Assembly (NCBI GenBank): GCA_965223045.1
Contig: CBDCVN010000013.1
Location: 1,116,001-1,180,000, forward strand
DNA: 64,000 nucleotides
Direction of reading: 5' to 3'
Source of the DNA: CBDCVN01 sp965223045
GTDB lineage: Bacteria; Deinococcota; Deinococci; Deinococcales; Trueperaceae
In this document: positions 1 to 8,637 of the stretch, piece after piece
How positions within the stretch are numbered: the stretch's first letter is position 1
Layout of the letters: the number at the start of each line of letters is the position of its first letter
The notes under the pieces: generated by a model
Told to the model about the DNA's origin: nothing
Databases searched by the model: none
The model's input: the letters and a program-made list of their open reading frames with translations, nothing else
Made by a program: the position numbers and the translations under genes

Positions 1-274
1 TGTACACTTCAACAAGAAGTGCGAATTCCTCTTCGCTTAGCCAGCCTTCGTTCACAACGTGTTCTGCATTCTGAGGAGCATCAATCTCTATAATGACCTC
101 ATTACTACCATCACTTCGGTAGAGGCGGAAGCCACCATCTGGCAACACAGAATCAGGTAAGAACCAACGCAAAATTGCACCATTAGGCAGTGGCAGCGAA
201 GGAAGTAAATCATTTGCGTTTTGGGCTACTGTCACTGAGTTTAGAAATATAATGGCAAACATTATTTGTTTCAC
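1..274 (-). CDS. Secreted protein, N-terminal part only (runs off left edge)
   Basis: GTG start at 274 with a strong GAGGAGA ribosome-binding site that overlaps the TGA stop of the upstream PKD gene (11-bp gap), so the two are translated from one message. The first ~20 residues (MKQIMFAIIFLNSVTVAQN) form a signal peptide. The mature part has a Trp-Phe-Leu-Pro stretch and the motif GGFRLYRSD, the kind of beta-strand opening seen in fibronectin-like or Ig-like surface modules. The remaining ~91 visible codons are open to the edge. Function unknown; the operon context suggests a cell-surface partner of the PKD protein and the barrel protein. Confidence 0.6.
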   Translation of the reverse strand, partial: MKQIMFAIIFLNSVTVAQNANDLLPSLPLPNGAILRWFLPDSVLPDGGFRLYRSDGSNEVIIEIDAPQNAEHVVNEGWLSEEEFALLVEVY

Positions 275-285
275 AAACTTTCTCC

Positions 286-3200
286 TCATAAGGACACCGT
301 TATTGGGAAGGAGAGGTTTATATCGGGGAGAGGTGAAGGTAACGGCAATTTACCTGTTACTTTCCCGCTAAATTGACTAGGATTTGGAAAATGTATATCT
401 CCACTGATTGATACATTTATGCCAGGGTTCACACCAACACCACACCCATTGGCCCATGCTTCGGCACCTGCTGCAGCTTTAACAAAACCTGCGACAGCAA
501 AGCTTGGCGCAATTGTATAACCGATAGCACCTTCAAAACTAGCATATGCCCTAGCTCCATAGGAATAGCTACAAGAGCCCACAAAGAAACTCACCTTGCC
601 ACTTTTACTTGCTTCTGCTACCCACTCAATTTTGCCGCCTACTACCTGACCTACACTATTGGCAAATTGGTTTGGAGCCTTACCCGATTCTATAAAGCCC
701 GTCATGACATAGCCATTGAGGCTGACAAAAGAGAGCAGTGTGACATTAACGGGGGAAGGTTGTGTTCCAACGTATAGGTGGTAATTATCCCCCTCAAAGG
801 GCGCAAGCAATTCTACCCAGCCACTGGCGCGAATGACACCGGGTATACCAAGCTCTCTATTTTGCCCGCAGTTTAGGTTATTAATGGGTACAGATGTCTG
901 TCCTACGCAGCCTTGTGCCAGGAAGCGTTTGCTGTCAATGCCTATGTAGGCTTGAGCCATTGGCTGACTTTGTGCAAATGCACCATCTCCAAGTGTGGTA
1001 AAAAACCAACCCTCTGCATAGATGTACACAGCTCCATTAAAATCAATTGTGAGAGTGCCATCAGTGTGGAAGACATAACCATTGCTAGCAGTTAGCCCTG
1101 CAATTGTTCCAGCCTGTACCTGAAGCCCGTTTCCTGCTTCAAAGATAGGCTCTTGTTTAAAGGTGCCCGGTTCCCACTTCATATTGTAAGCAGCACCACC
1201 ATGAAACTCATAAAAGCTAAGGTAGGGCGTTGTCACCAGTGGTGCGTCCTGTTGTCCAACAGCGGAGTAAATGTACCAATAACTAGTTCCACCTTTACGA
1301 CCAAACTTTGCACCTACTGCAACTTCAAGCCCATGAACGGTTTGCTTACCACTACCACCAAACTCATAATCTGATCCACCAGCGCCACCTACTTGGGCAT
1401 ATTGCACAGGTGACACCAGAGCAAGTGCCTCTTTAGCAGAGATATCTACATCTACACACATTGCTACTCGAATGCAGGTTTTGAGCTTGCCCTCGCTGAA
1501 CTCGAGCGTATCATCCTTACCGTTTTTGACGTAGTAACTCATGATAGTAGGTATAGCAGGTAGTTTTTCACCATTTTCTAGATCGCCAAGCTCGAGCTTG
1601 CCCCGAAGTCCCAACTTATAGCGTTCTCCCTCACGAAAAACACCAATATAAGAACTAGGAAATGGGTTGCCAAGGAGCACCAGATCCCCCTGGCCCCAGA
1701 GGGTTCGCCAACCATCGGATGGAGGAGAGCCTGGTTTTTTGAGTGAACCACTTCCGCCCAAGAAAGCATTGCCATTTGGCTCGAGCGTCAAGTTACTCAG
1801 TGGCAGTTGCACTTCAAAATAGCTGTCAAAAAAATTAAGCGCATCCCCAGAGGGTTCAGCCAAAACATCTCCAGCAATCGTATTTAAGTCATTGCCGCCA
1901 GCACTGGGCAAGCCTGGATTAGTGATAGCAATGCCCACCAAACCATCATTTTGACTTGCCTCTAGGGCATCATTATAGAGGCCCACGATAATGGGTGTAG
2001 TTGAATCGGTAGCAGTAGGTGAGCCCACACCCACTGAACCACCATACACTACACCCGTATAGGTTTGGCTGGCTTGATAGTTACCATTGGGTGGAATGTT
2101 ACCAGGGGAGGCATCCAAAAGTCCTGTGTTAAAAAGTGGTGAGCGGTCTTCAGCAATCTGCCCAATTGCCCACGAAGCGTCAGGAAACACCAGCTTACCA
2201 TCATCCAACAGTACGCCTGCCCCTGCTGCTACAATGGTTTTGCCGTACAAACGCTGAATTTTCCCTGCCGTGGTGCCCGTCCACTTGCCGCTAGGCTGCC
2301 AGTTGAAGTTGATGGGGTAAAAATCACCAAAGAAATCCAGCTTGATGTTACCTGTGCCCAAGCCTTTGACCACCTGACTTTGCACCACGCCCAGCTCGAG
2401 CCTGTCCATCAGCACATCCCAGCCTTTAAGTTCAAAACCTGCCGCTAAGCTGAGAAGCAGTTCGAAAGAGTTTTCAATGTCTATGACAATATTTAGGTTA
2501 AAGCCACCCATCGAATAGGCGACTGGTGTGGAAAGATTGGCCTCAAAATCACCTTGAAGGGCAATGTTGGCCTCTGGGAAGATGGTTTGTGGGAAGAAAA
2601 AGCCCATCCAAGGATTGCCCGTATCAGGTGGGGTAGTGTCAGCGCCGTAGGCATGGAATAGATTGGCAGGACTTTCTTGGCTAGATAGATCAATCACGGC
2701 ATTCTGATTGGCCTTGAGTGTCACACCCGTGCAACCGAGTTCAATGGCTGGTGCTTGCATAGTACCTTGAGCATACAGATCACCAGTGACTGGCTTAAGC
2801 GGCGTGCTTACAAAACTCATCACACCAACTGATTTCCCCTCAAAAGGATCAACGAAAACTTGCTCATTTGGATACGATCCTGATATTTGTCCTGAACTAT
2901 CAACTAATGGCCCTTGAGAGAGTGCGTTATTAATAGACTCGGTACTAAAGGCACTTTCAAAGCTAGGTTGTGCGTTTACCTGAGCAAAGTAAGTATCCTC
3001 GATGACCTGAGTTTTTGCGAACAGACAAGGAACCGTGTTGAGCGTCACATGACCATCCAGATAGCCACCTGCTTCACCGCCCCCAGCAATAAGACGCAAG
3101 CGTTCGATACGGAGACTCGAGCTACCGAGGACAGCAGCATTCATCTCCAATGGTGGCGAAAATGTTTGTATGACTGTGCCTTGCAAGGCTTTTGCAGTAG

Positions 3201-6200
3201 TGCCACTGAGAGCAACTTGCAAGTTGGCAAAAGTAATCTCAACTGTTCCTACCAGTACACCACCCACCACTAGTTCATGTGTTCCCTTACCAGAAAAAGA
3301 GTTAAGTACAGGATTTGTCACTTCAGTTAGCTTTATAAGAAATCCTGAAATGTCAAGTGTTTCTGCCTCGATTGAAGATGTGACCTGATAAGTAACAGGA
3401 GGAATAATAATAGGTGCAGCTGGGCTTAGGGTTGGATCAGTCTTAACAACCTTAGCACTGATAAGATGAGGGCCTAGTAAATTAGTAGGAATATTGCTAA
3501 GCTTTGTGCTAACACTGCTTCCATTTGGGCTAAGAGTAAGGGTAACAAGTTCTAGTAAGTTATTATCGAGCATCACCTCGATATCAACACTTCCTTCACT
3601 CTGATAAGTAAGAGTAAGGACAGCCTCAAGATTGTCCCCTTGTTTAACAGTGATACTAGTTCCAGCCTCAGGCTCAGTGAATTCTAATGTTGAGCTTGAA
3701 ACCTCAAAGCTCGAGTCAACAGTGACTGTCTCAATACCCAAAGTGACCTCATCAGTATCTAGCAACCTTACCACATAAACACCTGCTGCATCATAGGAGT
3801 GTGTTTCCTGATAGGTAGCATTCAGCGCACCTTCAAACGGACTCTTAGTGCCATCACCCCAATCAAGTACAAAGCTGGCGGGGTAGAGATTGTCAGCAGT
3901 TGCAGTAATTTCTTGTTCAGTCTGTACTTCTGTAGGGTTTACCTCAAAGTTAATATTAGGAAGGTTTACTGTAACCGTTTCAACAGCCAATGTGCTACCA
4001 TCGTTATCTAAAAGGCGAACTGTGTACACACCTGCTGCTTCGTAAAAATGAGTTTCGTCGTATGTGCCATTTAAAGCACCTTCGAAACTAGAAGTTGTGC
4101 CATCGCCCCAATCTAATGTGAAGGTTGCAGCATAGAGGTTATCTGCTATAGCTTTTACTTCTTGCCCTATAAGTACCTCTGTAGGGTTTACTTCAAAGTT
4201 AACAGTAGGAAGGCCTACTGTGACGGTTTCAACAGCCAGCATGATACCATCATTATCTAGAAGGCGAACTGTGTACACACCTGCTGCTTCGTAAAAATGA
4301 GTTTCATCATATGTGCCATTTAAAGCACCTTCGAAACTAGAAGTTGTGCCATCGCCCCAATCTAATGTGAAGGTTGCAGCATAGAGGTTATCTGCTGTGG
4401 CTTTTACTTCTTGCCCTATAAGTACCTCTGTAGGGTTTACTTCAAAGTTAACAGTAGGAAGGCCTACTGTGACGGTTTCAACAGCCAGCATGATACCATC
4501 ATTATCTAGAAGGCGAACTGTGTACGCACCTGCTGCTTCGTAAAAATGAGTTTCATCATATGTGCCATTTAAAGCACCTTCGAAACTAGAAGTTGTGCCA
4601 TCGCCCCAATCTAATGTGAAGGTTGCAGCATAGAGGTTATCTGCTGTGGCTTTTACTTCTTGCCCTATAAGTACCTCTGTAGGGTTTACTTCAAAGTTAA
4701 CAGTAGGAAGGCCTACTGTGACGGTTTCAACAGCCAGCATGATACCATCATTATCTAGAAGGCGAACTGTGTACGCACCTGCTGCTTCGTAAAAATGAGT
4801 TTCATCATATGTGCCATTTAAAGCACCTTCGAAACTAGAAGTTGTGCCATCGCCCCAATCTAATGTGAAGGTTGCAGCATAGAGGTTATCTGCTGTGGCT
4901 TTTACTTCTTGCCCTATAAGTACCTCTGTAGGGTTTACTTCAAAGTTAACAGTAGGAAGGCCTACTGTGACGGTTTCAACAGCCAGCATGATACCATCAT
5001 TATCTAGAAGGCGAACTGTGTACGCACCTGCTGCTTCGTAAAAATGAGTTTCATCATATGTGCCATTTAAAGCACCTTCGAAACTAGAAGTTGTGCCATC
5101 GCCCCAATCTAATGTGAAGGTTGCAGCATAGAGGTTATCTGCTGTGGCTTTTACTTCTTGCCCTATAAGTACCTCTGTAGGGTTTACTTCAAAGTTAACA
5201 GTAGGAAGGCCTACTGTGACGGTTTCAACAGCCAGCATGATACCATCATTATCTAGAAGGCGAACTGTGTACACACCTGCTGCATCATAAAAATGAGTTT
5301 CATCATATGTGCCATTTAAAGCACCTTCGAAACTAGAAGTTGTGCCATCGCCCCAATCTAATGTGAAGGTTGCAGTATAGAGGTTATCTGCTGTAGCTTT
5401 TACTTCTTGCCCTATAAGTACTTCTGTAGGACTTACCTCAAAGTCTATGGTGGGAAGGCCTACTGTGACGGTTTCAACAGCCAGCATACTGCCATCATTA
5501 TCTAGAAGGCGAACTGTGTACACACCTGCTGCTTCGTAAAAATGAGTTTCATCATATGTGCCATTTAAAGCACCTTCGAAACTAGAAGTTGTGCCATCGC
5601 CCCAATCTAATGTGAAGGTTGCAGCATAGAGGTTATCTGCTACAGCTTTTACTTCTTGCCCTATAAGTACTTCTGTAGGATTTACCTCAAAGTTAACAGT
5701 AGGAAGGCTTACTGTGACCGTTTCAACAGCTAGTATACTACCACCTTCATCCAAAAGGCGAACTGTGTACACTCCCGGTGTGTCATAGGCATGCTTAAGG
5801 ATGACACTTGTTTCGCCAGTAATAGCTTCAGTCATAGTATCTCCCCAGTCCAAGTTGTAACTGAGGTTGTTGAGTAGGTTGCCTAGGGTTGCTGTTACTG
5901 TTTCACTAACAGAAACATCAGAGGGATTTACACTGAATGTTGGCTCAGGCACAATAATTGATACTGTCTTGATGACTGGGGTAAGGCCAGTAGCAAAAAG
6001 CTTTATAGTGTAAACACCAGCACTGCCATAATTGTGAGTAAGGGTTGTCTCCGTTTCCCCTGTAACTGTTTCTGCTTCCCCGTCACCCCACTCCAAAGTA
6101 TAGTTCAGACTAGCTGCCAAATTACCCAAGGTAGCAGTAACTGTCTGATCTACCAATGCTTCACTTGGACTAACTTTGAGGCTTGGTTCAGGTATAAGAA

Positions 6201-6984
6201 CTGTGACAGTTGCGATAAGTGGAGCCCGGCTAGGCAAGTCGAGGGTAACGGTATAGATGCCTGGTGCACTATAACTATGGGTTAGGGTCGAATTGCCTTC
6301 AGGAGCAGGATCAGTAGCATCATCACCCCAATCAAGAGTACCCTCATTAGGAAGATTGTTTAGCGTAGCAGTAACAGGCTGATTGATGAGTGCCTCATCA
6401 GGGTTAAGTTCAAGACTAGGTGGCTCCGGGGCTGTTACCACGACTGTTTCAACAGCAAGTGTTACAAAGTCGCTATCCTGCAAAGTAACAGTATAGACGC
6501 CCGGCACACTGTAATTGTGTGTAAAGATAAAAGTTGCTCCCACGTCACCATCAAAAGATTCGCTAGTTCCATCGCCCCAATCAAGCATGTAGGAAGTTGC
6601 AGCTAGATTACTAATGCTGGCTGTCACTGTTTCATCTACCAGCACATTACTTGGGTTTACAGTGAAGTCAGGTGGTGGATTTTCAATAGTGATAGTAGCT
6701 GTTGCTACCAGAGCCCCATCCAGATTCAATGTTACTGTATAGACACCTGAAAAGTCATAGGCATGCTTGAAGGTCATGCTAGTGCCTTCAGCATCAAAAA
6801 TTTCAGTGGGGGAACCATCACCCCAGTTCAGCTCATAGGGTTCACCATCAAGAAGACTTCCTAGAGTAGCTGTAATCATTTCACCTACTTGGGCATTAGC
6901 TGGTAAGTTTAGTTCTTCAGCTAAAATCATACCACCAATGATCGTTAACAGGGTAATGACAAGTGTTTTGATACCGTTTTTCAC
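286..6984 (-). CDS. Giant PKD-repeat secreted surface protein (2232 aa)
   Basis: GTG start at 6984 behind AAGGAGG (about 8 bp away), 20 bp after the stop of the upstream barrel gene. Residues 1-22 are a signal peptide. About residues 25-1100 hold 13 PKD-like modules, each with a WGDG core and a GVYTV-type strand. The first five are diverged and the next eight belong to one family with an exact 83-residue period. The C-terminal ~1100 residues carry no PKD module and look like a beta-rich, Gly/Asn-rich region that I cannot assign. PKD modules usually mediate adhesion or spacing in extracellular proteins. Its place between a beta-barrel gene and another exported protein fits an envelope-anchored adhesin or surface-layer role, which is inference. 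Confidence 0.85.
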   Translation of the reverse strand: MKNGIKTLVITLLTIIGGMILAEELNLPANAQVGEMITATLGSLLDGEPYELNWGDGSPTEIFDAEGTSMTFKHAYDFSGVYTVTLNLDGALVATATITIENPPPDFTVNPSNVLVDETVTASISNLAATSYMLDWGDGTSESFDGDVGATFIFTHNYSVPGVYTVTLQDSDFVTLAVETVVVTAPEPPSLELNPDEALINQPVTATLNNLPNEGTLDWGDDATDPAPEGNSTLTHSYSAPGIYTVTLDLPSRAPLIATVTVLIPEPSLKVSPSEALVDQTVTATLGNLAASLNYTLEWGDGEAETVTGETETTLTHNYGSAGVYTIKLFATGLTPVIKTVSIIVPEPTFSVNPSDVSVSETVTATLGNLLNNLSYNLDWGDTMTEAITGETSVILKHAYDTPGVYTVRLLDEGGSILAVETVTVSLPTVNFEVNPTEVLIGQEVKAVADNLYAATFTLDWGDGTTSSFEGALNGTYDETHFYEAAGVYTVRLLDNDGSMLAVETVTVGLPTIDFEVSPTEVLIGQEVKATADNLYTATFTLDWGDGTTSSFEGALNGTYDETHFYDAAGVYTVRLLDNDGIMLAVETVTVGLPTVNFEVNPTEVLIGQEVKATADNLYAATFTLDWGDGTTSSFEGALNGTYDETHFYEAAGAYTVRLLDNDGIMLAVETVTVGLPTVNFEVNPTEVLIGQEVKATADNLYAATFTLDWGDGTTSSFEGALNGTYDETHFYEAAGAYTVRLLDNDGIMLAVETVTVGLPTVNFEVNPTEVLIGQEVKATADNLYAATFTLDWGDGTTSSFEGALNGTYDETHFYEAAGAYTVRLLDNDGIMLAVETVTVGLPTVNFEVNPTEVLIGQEVKATADNLYAATFTLDWGDGTTSSFEGALNGTYDETHFYEAAGVYTVRLLDNDGIMLAVETVTVGLPTVNFEVNPTEVLIGQEVKAIADNLYAATFTLDWGDGTTSSFEGALNGTYDETHFYEAAGVYTVRLLDNDGSTLAVETVTVNLPNINFEVNPTEVQTEQEITATADNLYPASFVLDWGDGTKSPFEGALNATYQETHSYDAAGVYVVRLLDTDEVTLGIETVTVDSSFEVSSSTLEFTEPEAGTSITVKQGDNLEAVLTLTYQSEGSVDIEVMLDNNLLELVTLTLSPNGSSVSTKLSNIPTNLLGPHLISAKVVKTDPTLSPAAPIIIPPVTYQVTSSIEAETLDISGFLIKLTEVTNPVLNSFSGKGTHELVVGGVLVGTVEITFANLQVALSGTTAKALQGTVIQTFSPPLEMNAAVLGSSSLRIERLRLIAGGGEAGGYLDGHVTLNTVPCLFAKTQVIEDTYFAQVNAQPSFESAFSTESINNALSQGPLVDSSGQISGSYPNEQVFVDPFEGKSVGVMSFVSTPLKPVTGDLYAQGTMQAPAIELGCTGVTLKANQNAVIDLSSQESPANLFHAYGADTTPPDTGNPWMGFFFPQTIFPEANIALQGDFEANLSTPVAYSMGGFNLNIVIDIENSFELLLSLAAGFELKGWDVLMDRLELGVVQSQVVKGLGTGNIKLDFFGDFYPINFNWQPSGKWTGTTAGKIQRLYGKTIVAAGAGVLLDDGKLVFPDASWAIGQIAEDRSPLFNTGLLDASPGNIPPNGNYQASQTYTGVVYGGSVGVGSPTATDSTTPIIVGLYNDALEASQNDGLVGIAITNPGLPSAGGNDLNTIAGDVLAEPSGDALNFFDSYFEVQLPLSNLTLEPNGNAFLGGSGSLKKPGSPPSDGWRTLWGQGDLVLLGNPFPSSYIGVFREGERYKLGLRGKLELGDLENGEKLPAIPTIMSYYVKNGKDDTLEFSEGKLKTCIRVAMCVDVDISAKEALALVSPVQYAQVGGAGGSDYEFGGSGKQTVHGLEVAVGAKFGRKGGTSYWYIYSAVGQQDAPLVTTPYLSFYEFHGGAAYNMKWEPGTFKQEPIFEAGNGLQVQAGTIAGLTASNGYVFHTDGTLTIDFNGAVYIYAEGWFFTTLGDGAFAQSQPMAQAYIGIDSKRFLAQGCVGQTSVPINNLNCGQNRELGIPGVIRASGWVELLAPFEGDNYHLYVGTQPSPVNVTLLSFVSLNGYVMTGFIESGKAPNQFANSVGQVVGGKIEWVAEASKSGKVSFFVGSCSYSYGARAYASFEGAIGYTIAPSFAVAGFVKAAAGAEAWANGCGVGVNPGINVSISGDIHFPNPSQFSGKVTGKLPLPSPLPDINLSFPITVSL
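3960..5710 (-). repeat. Tandem 249-bp PKD-encoding repeat array
   Basis: Seven consecutive 249-bp units inside the PKD gene, spaced exactly 249 bp (for example the string CCTGCTGCTT at 4031, 4280 and 4529). The central four or five units (about 4200-5300) are almost identical at the DNA level, differing at only a few positions; the outer units are more diverged. An eighth, older unit follows at about 3715-3960. Near-identity points to recent expansion or homogenisation. Confidence 0.9.
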
Positions 6985-7004
6985 ACAACCATCCTCCTTA
7001 ATCC

Positions 7005-8339
7005 TTAAAATCCAAATCGCAAGCCAAGCGCAGCACTAAACTCTTGGTCTAAGGTAGGTACTAGGACGCGACGATAGCTACCTCCAACATTTAAACTCAA
7101 ACTCTTGGTAAGAGAGTAAAGGATTTGCAAATCTGCATTACCTGCAAGCTCATCTAGAAAGGTAAATTCCAAATCTACCAATATGCTCCAAGGCATTTGT
7201 ACCCAACTTGCCGAGGTACTGAGACTTGCCGTAGTCCTTTCAGGCTGTACCTTGAGATTAGCCCTACCACTTACATTCCAAGGTTCAACTCTGTAAGTTC
7301 CATTTAGTTTGAAGTTGTAACTAGGCTCCCAATCTTTGTCATCTTTTGTAAGATCAAAATCCACCTGACCTTGAGCACTCCACAAATGTTCACGGAGCCT
7401 TACTGAAAAGCCCAAAGCTTGGTTAGTGCTTGTGCCTACTGCTCCACTATAACTGGTATTTAACGAAATCAGTTCAGAGACAGGGTAATTCCCATCAACA
7501 CCCCAGCTAAAGCTCTTCGAATTTCGCTTCAAAGAAAATGTGAGTGTTAGTGGCTCGAGCCGTGTTGTACTGAAAGATAAGCCTTCTTCATCACCACTTG
7601 TTGAATCATACCTAAAGTTACTACTAAGGGTTTCGGCTTCTGAAAGAGGGCTACTTGCCTCGAGCTTAACATTAAAATCTGTTTCTGGATTCTCTAGGCG
7701 CACGTTACCACTGAGACCAAGGTCAATGGATTCAAGCTTACCTTTAACTTCACCTTTAAATGTATTTACTTGCTTACTCAGGTTAGCTGCACTGGTGCTG
7801 GTCAATCCATAGCCCAATTTCCAACGCCACTCTGATGCCAAATTTCCTTTAATATGAGTATTGATGACTTGAACGTGATATCCCTGTGTGCCACTTTCTT
7901 TCTCTGAGACATAAGTGAGACCAAGCTCTTTGAGAAGGTTACCCCCTTCTGGAATACGGAAGTTACCCACAGCTGTAAAACTCTGCTTCCGATTATCTAG
8001 ATCACGTCCTGGTTTATTGGTATAGTCGAAAAGTACTAGATTGCCTGAGCCTGTTGCTTCAAGGCGGATGTGCTGTTTTACTAAATTAAGGCTGTCTAGC
8101 TTGAGAGTCATGCGACTACCACCAGCTTGTAAACTAGTGGTGGCGTCTATAGTAAGCCCAGCTAGTAATTTGTCAGACTCGAGTTGATAAGGGTAGAAGT
8201 AACGTACCTGAAAGTAATTGTCCTGTGAGTAGGCTAGCCCTACAACAACACTTAGCAATGCCAATGAAATCCACTGCAAGACACCCTTAGTTTTACACTT
8301 AAATTTATACCTAACTTGCAACTTTCTAAAGATAAGCAA
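7005..8339 (-). CDS. Outer-membrane beta-barrel-like protein (444 aa)
   Basis: TTG start at 8339 with AAGGAG about 6 bp upstream. A basic N-terminus followed by a hydrophobic segment (LQWISLALLSVVVGLAYSQ) forms a signal peptide ending near residue 39. The mature chain alternates polar and hydrophobic residues in many short strands (for example SLSLNVGGSYRR), has few charges in clusters, and ends in LGLRFGF. A C-terminal Phe closing an amphipathic strand is the usual beta-barrel assembly signal of outer-membrane proteins. First gene of a leftward operon with the PKD protein. A role as its exporter or anchor is possible but unproven; the family was not recognised by name. Confidence 0.6.
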   Translation of the reverse strand: MLIFRKLQVRYKFKCKTKGVLQWISLALLSVVVGLAYSQDNYFQVRYFYPYQLESDKLLAGLTIDATTSLQAGGSRMTLKLDSLNLVKQHIRLEATGSGNLVLFDYTNKPGRDLDNRKQSFTAVGNFRIPEGGNLLKELGLTYVSEKESGTQGYHVQVINTHIKGNLASEWRWKLGYGLTSTSAANLSKQVNTFKGEVKGKLESIDLGLSGNVRLENPETDFNVKLEASSPLSEAETLSSNFRYDSTSGDEEGLSFSTTRLEPLTLTFSLKRNSKSFSWGVDGNYPVSELISLNTSYSGAVGTSTNQALGFSVRLREHLWSAQGQVDFDLTKDDKDWEPSYNFKLNGTYRVEPWNVSGRANLKVQPERTTASLSTSASWVQMPWSILVDLEFTFLDELAGNADLQILYSLTKSLSLNVGGSYRRVLVPTLDQEFSAALGLRFGF

Positions 8340-8637
8340 AGCAAACTCCTTGCCTTGACTTCAAGCAGAACACTTGTTGTTTATAAGCTTACACTAATAA
8401 CATTATTTTTACATGAAATGTATAAATGAAGTAAGAAGTAAAGGGGCAAAGTTGCCTCAATCAGAGAATTTGATAGATCAGTGTAATTCTTGCTACAAAT
8501 TAAAAAATGCTAAATCCCTAAGCTTGGAGCCAAGCTTCTACTTACTTTTTAAATACAGCATCTGGTAATATTTTTAAGGAGGCAGCACAGTACTTGCAAA
8601 ATAATGCATCACTATCATGTTGCAGTAAACCTACCTA
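8340..8637. other. Intergenic region upstream of the barrel gene
   Basis: About 300 bp with no credible ORF. It holds the hairpin at 8520-8537 and an AT-rich stretch that must contain the promoter for the leftward barrel-PKD operon. I could not fix convincing -35/-10 boxes. A short GGCAA/TTGCC inverted repeat lies near 8443-8457. Confidence 0.4.
8520..8537 (-). terminator. Possible terminator after the DUF5693 gene
   Basis: Perfect inverted repeat AAGCTTGG-AG-CCAAGCTT about 100 bp past the stop of the leftward DUF5693 gene. On that strand a run of six T follows about 11 bases later, so the T-tract spacing is loose. A weak intrinsic terminator is the simplest reading. Confidence 0.35.

Noticed and set aside
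2914..3388. Plus-strand ORFs within the PKD gene
   Set aside because: Antisense to a long, clearly coding frame and without motifs or ribosome-binding sites.
3960..5710. Regular repeat array that might be taken for CRISPR
   Set aside because: The 249-bp period is in frame within a PKD-repeat gene, and the units are coding with no spacer structure.
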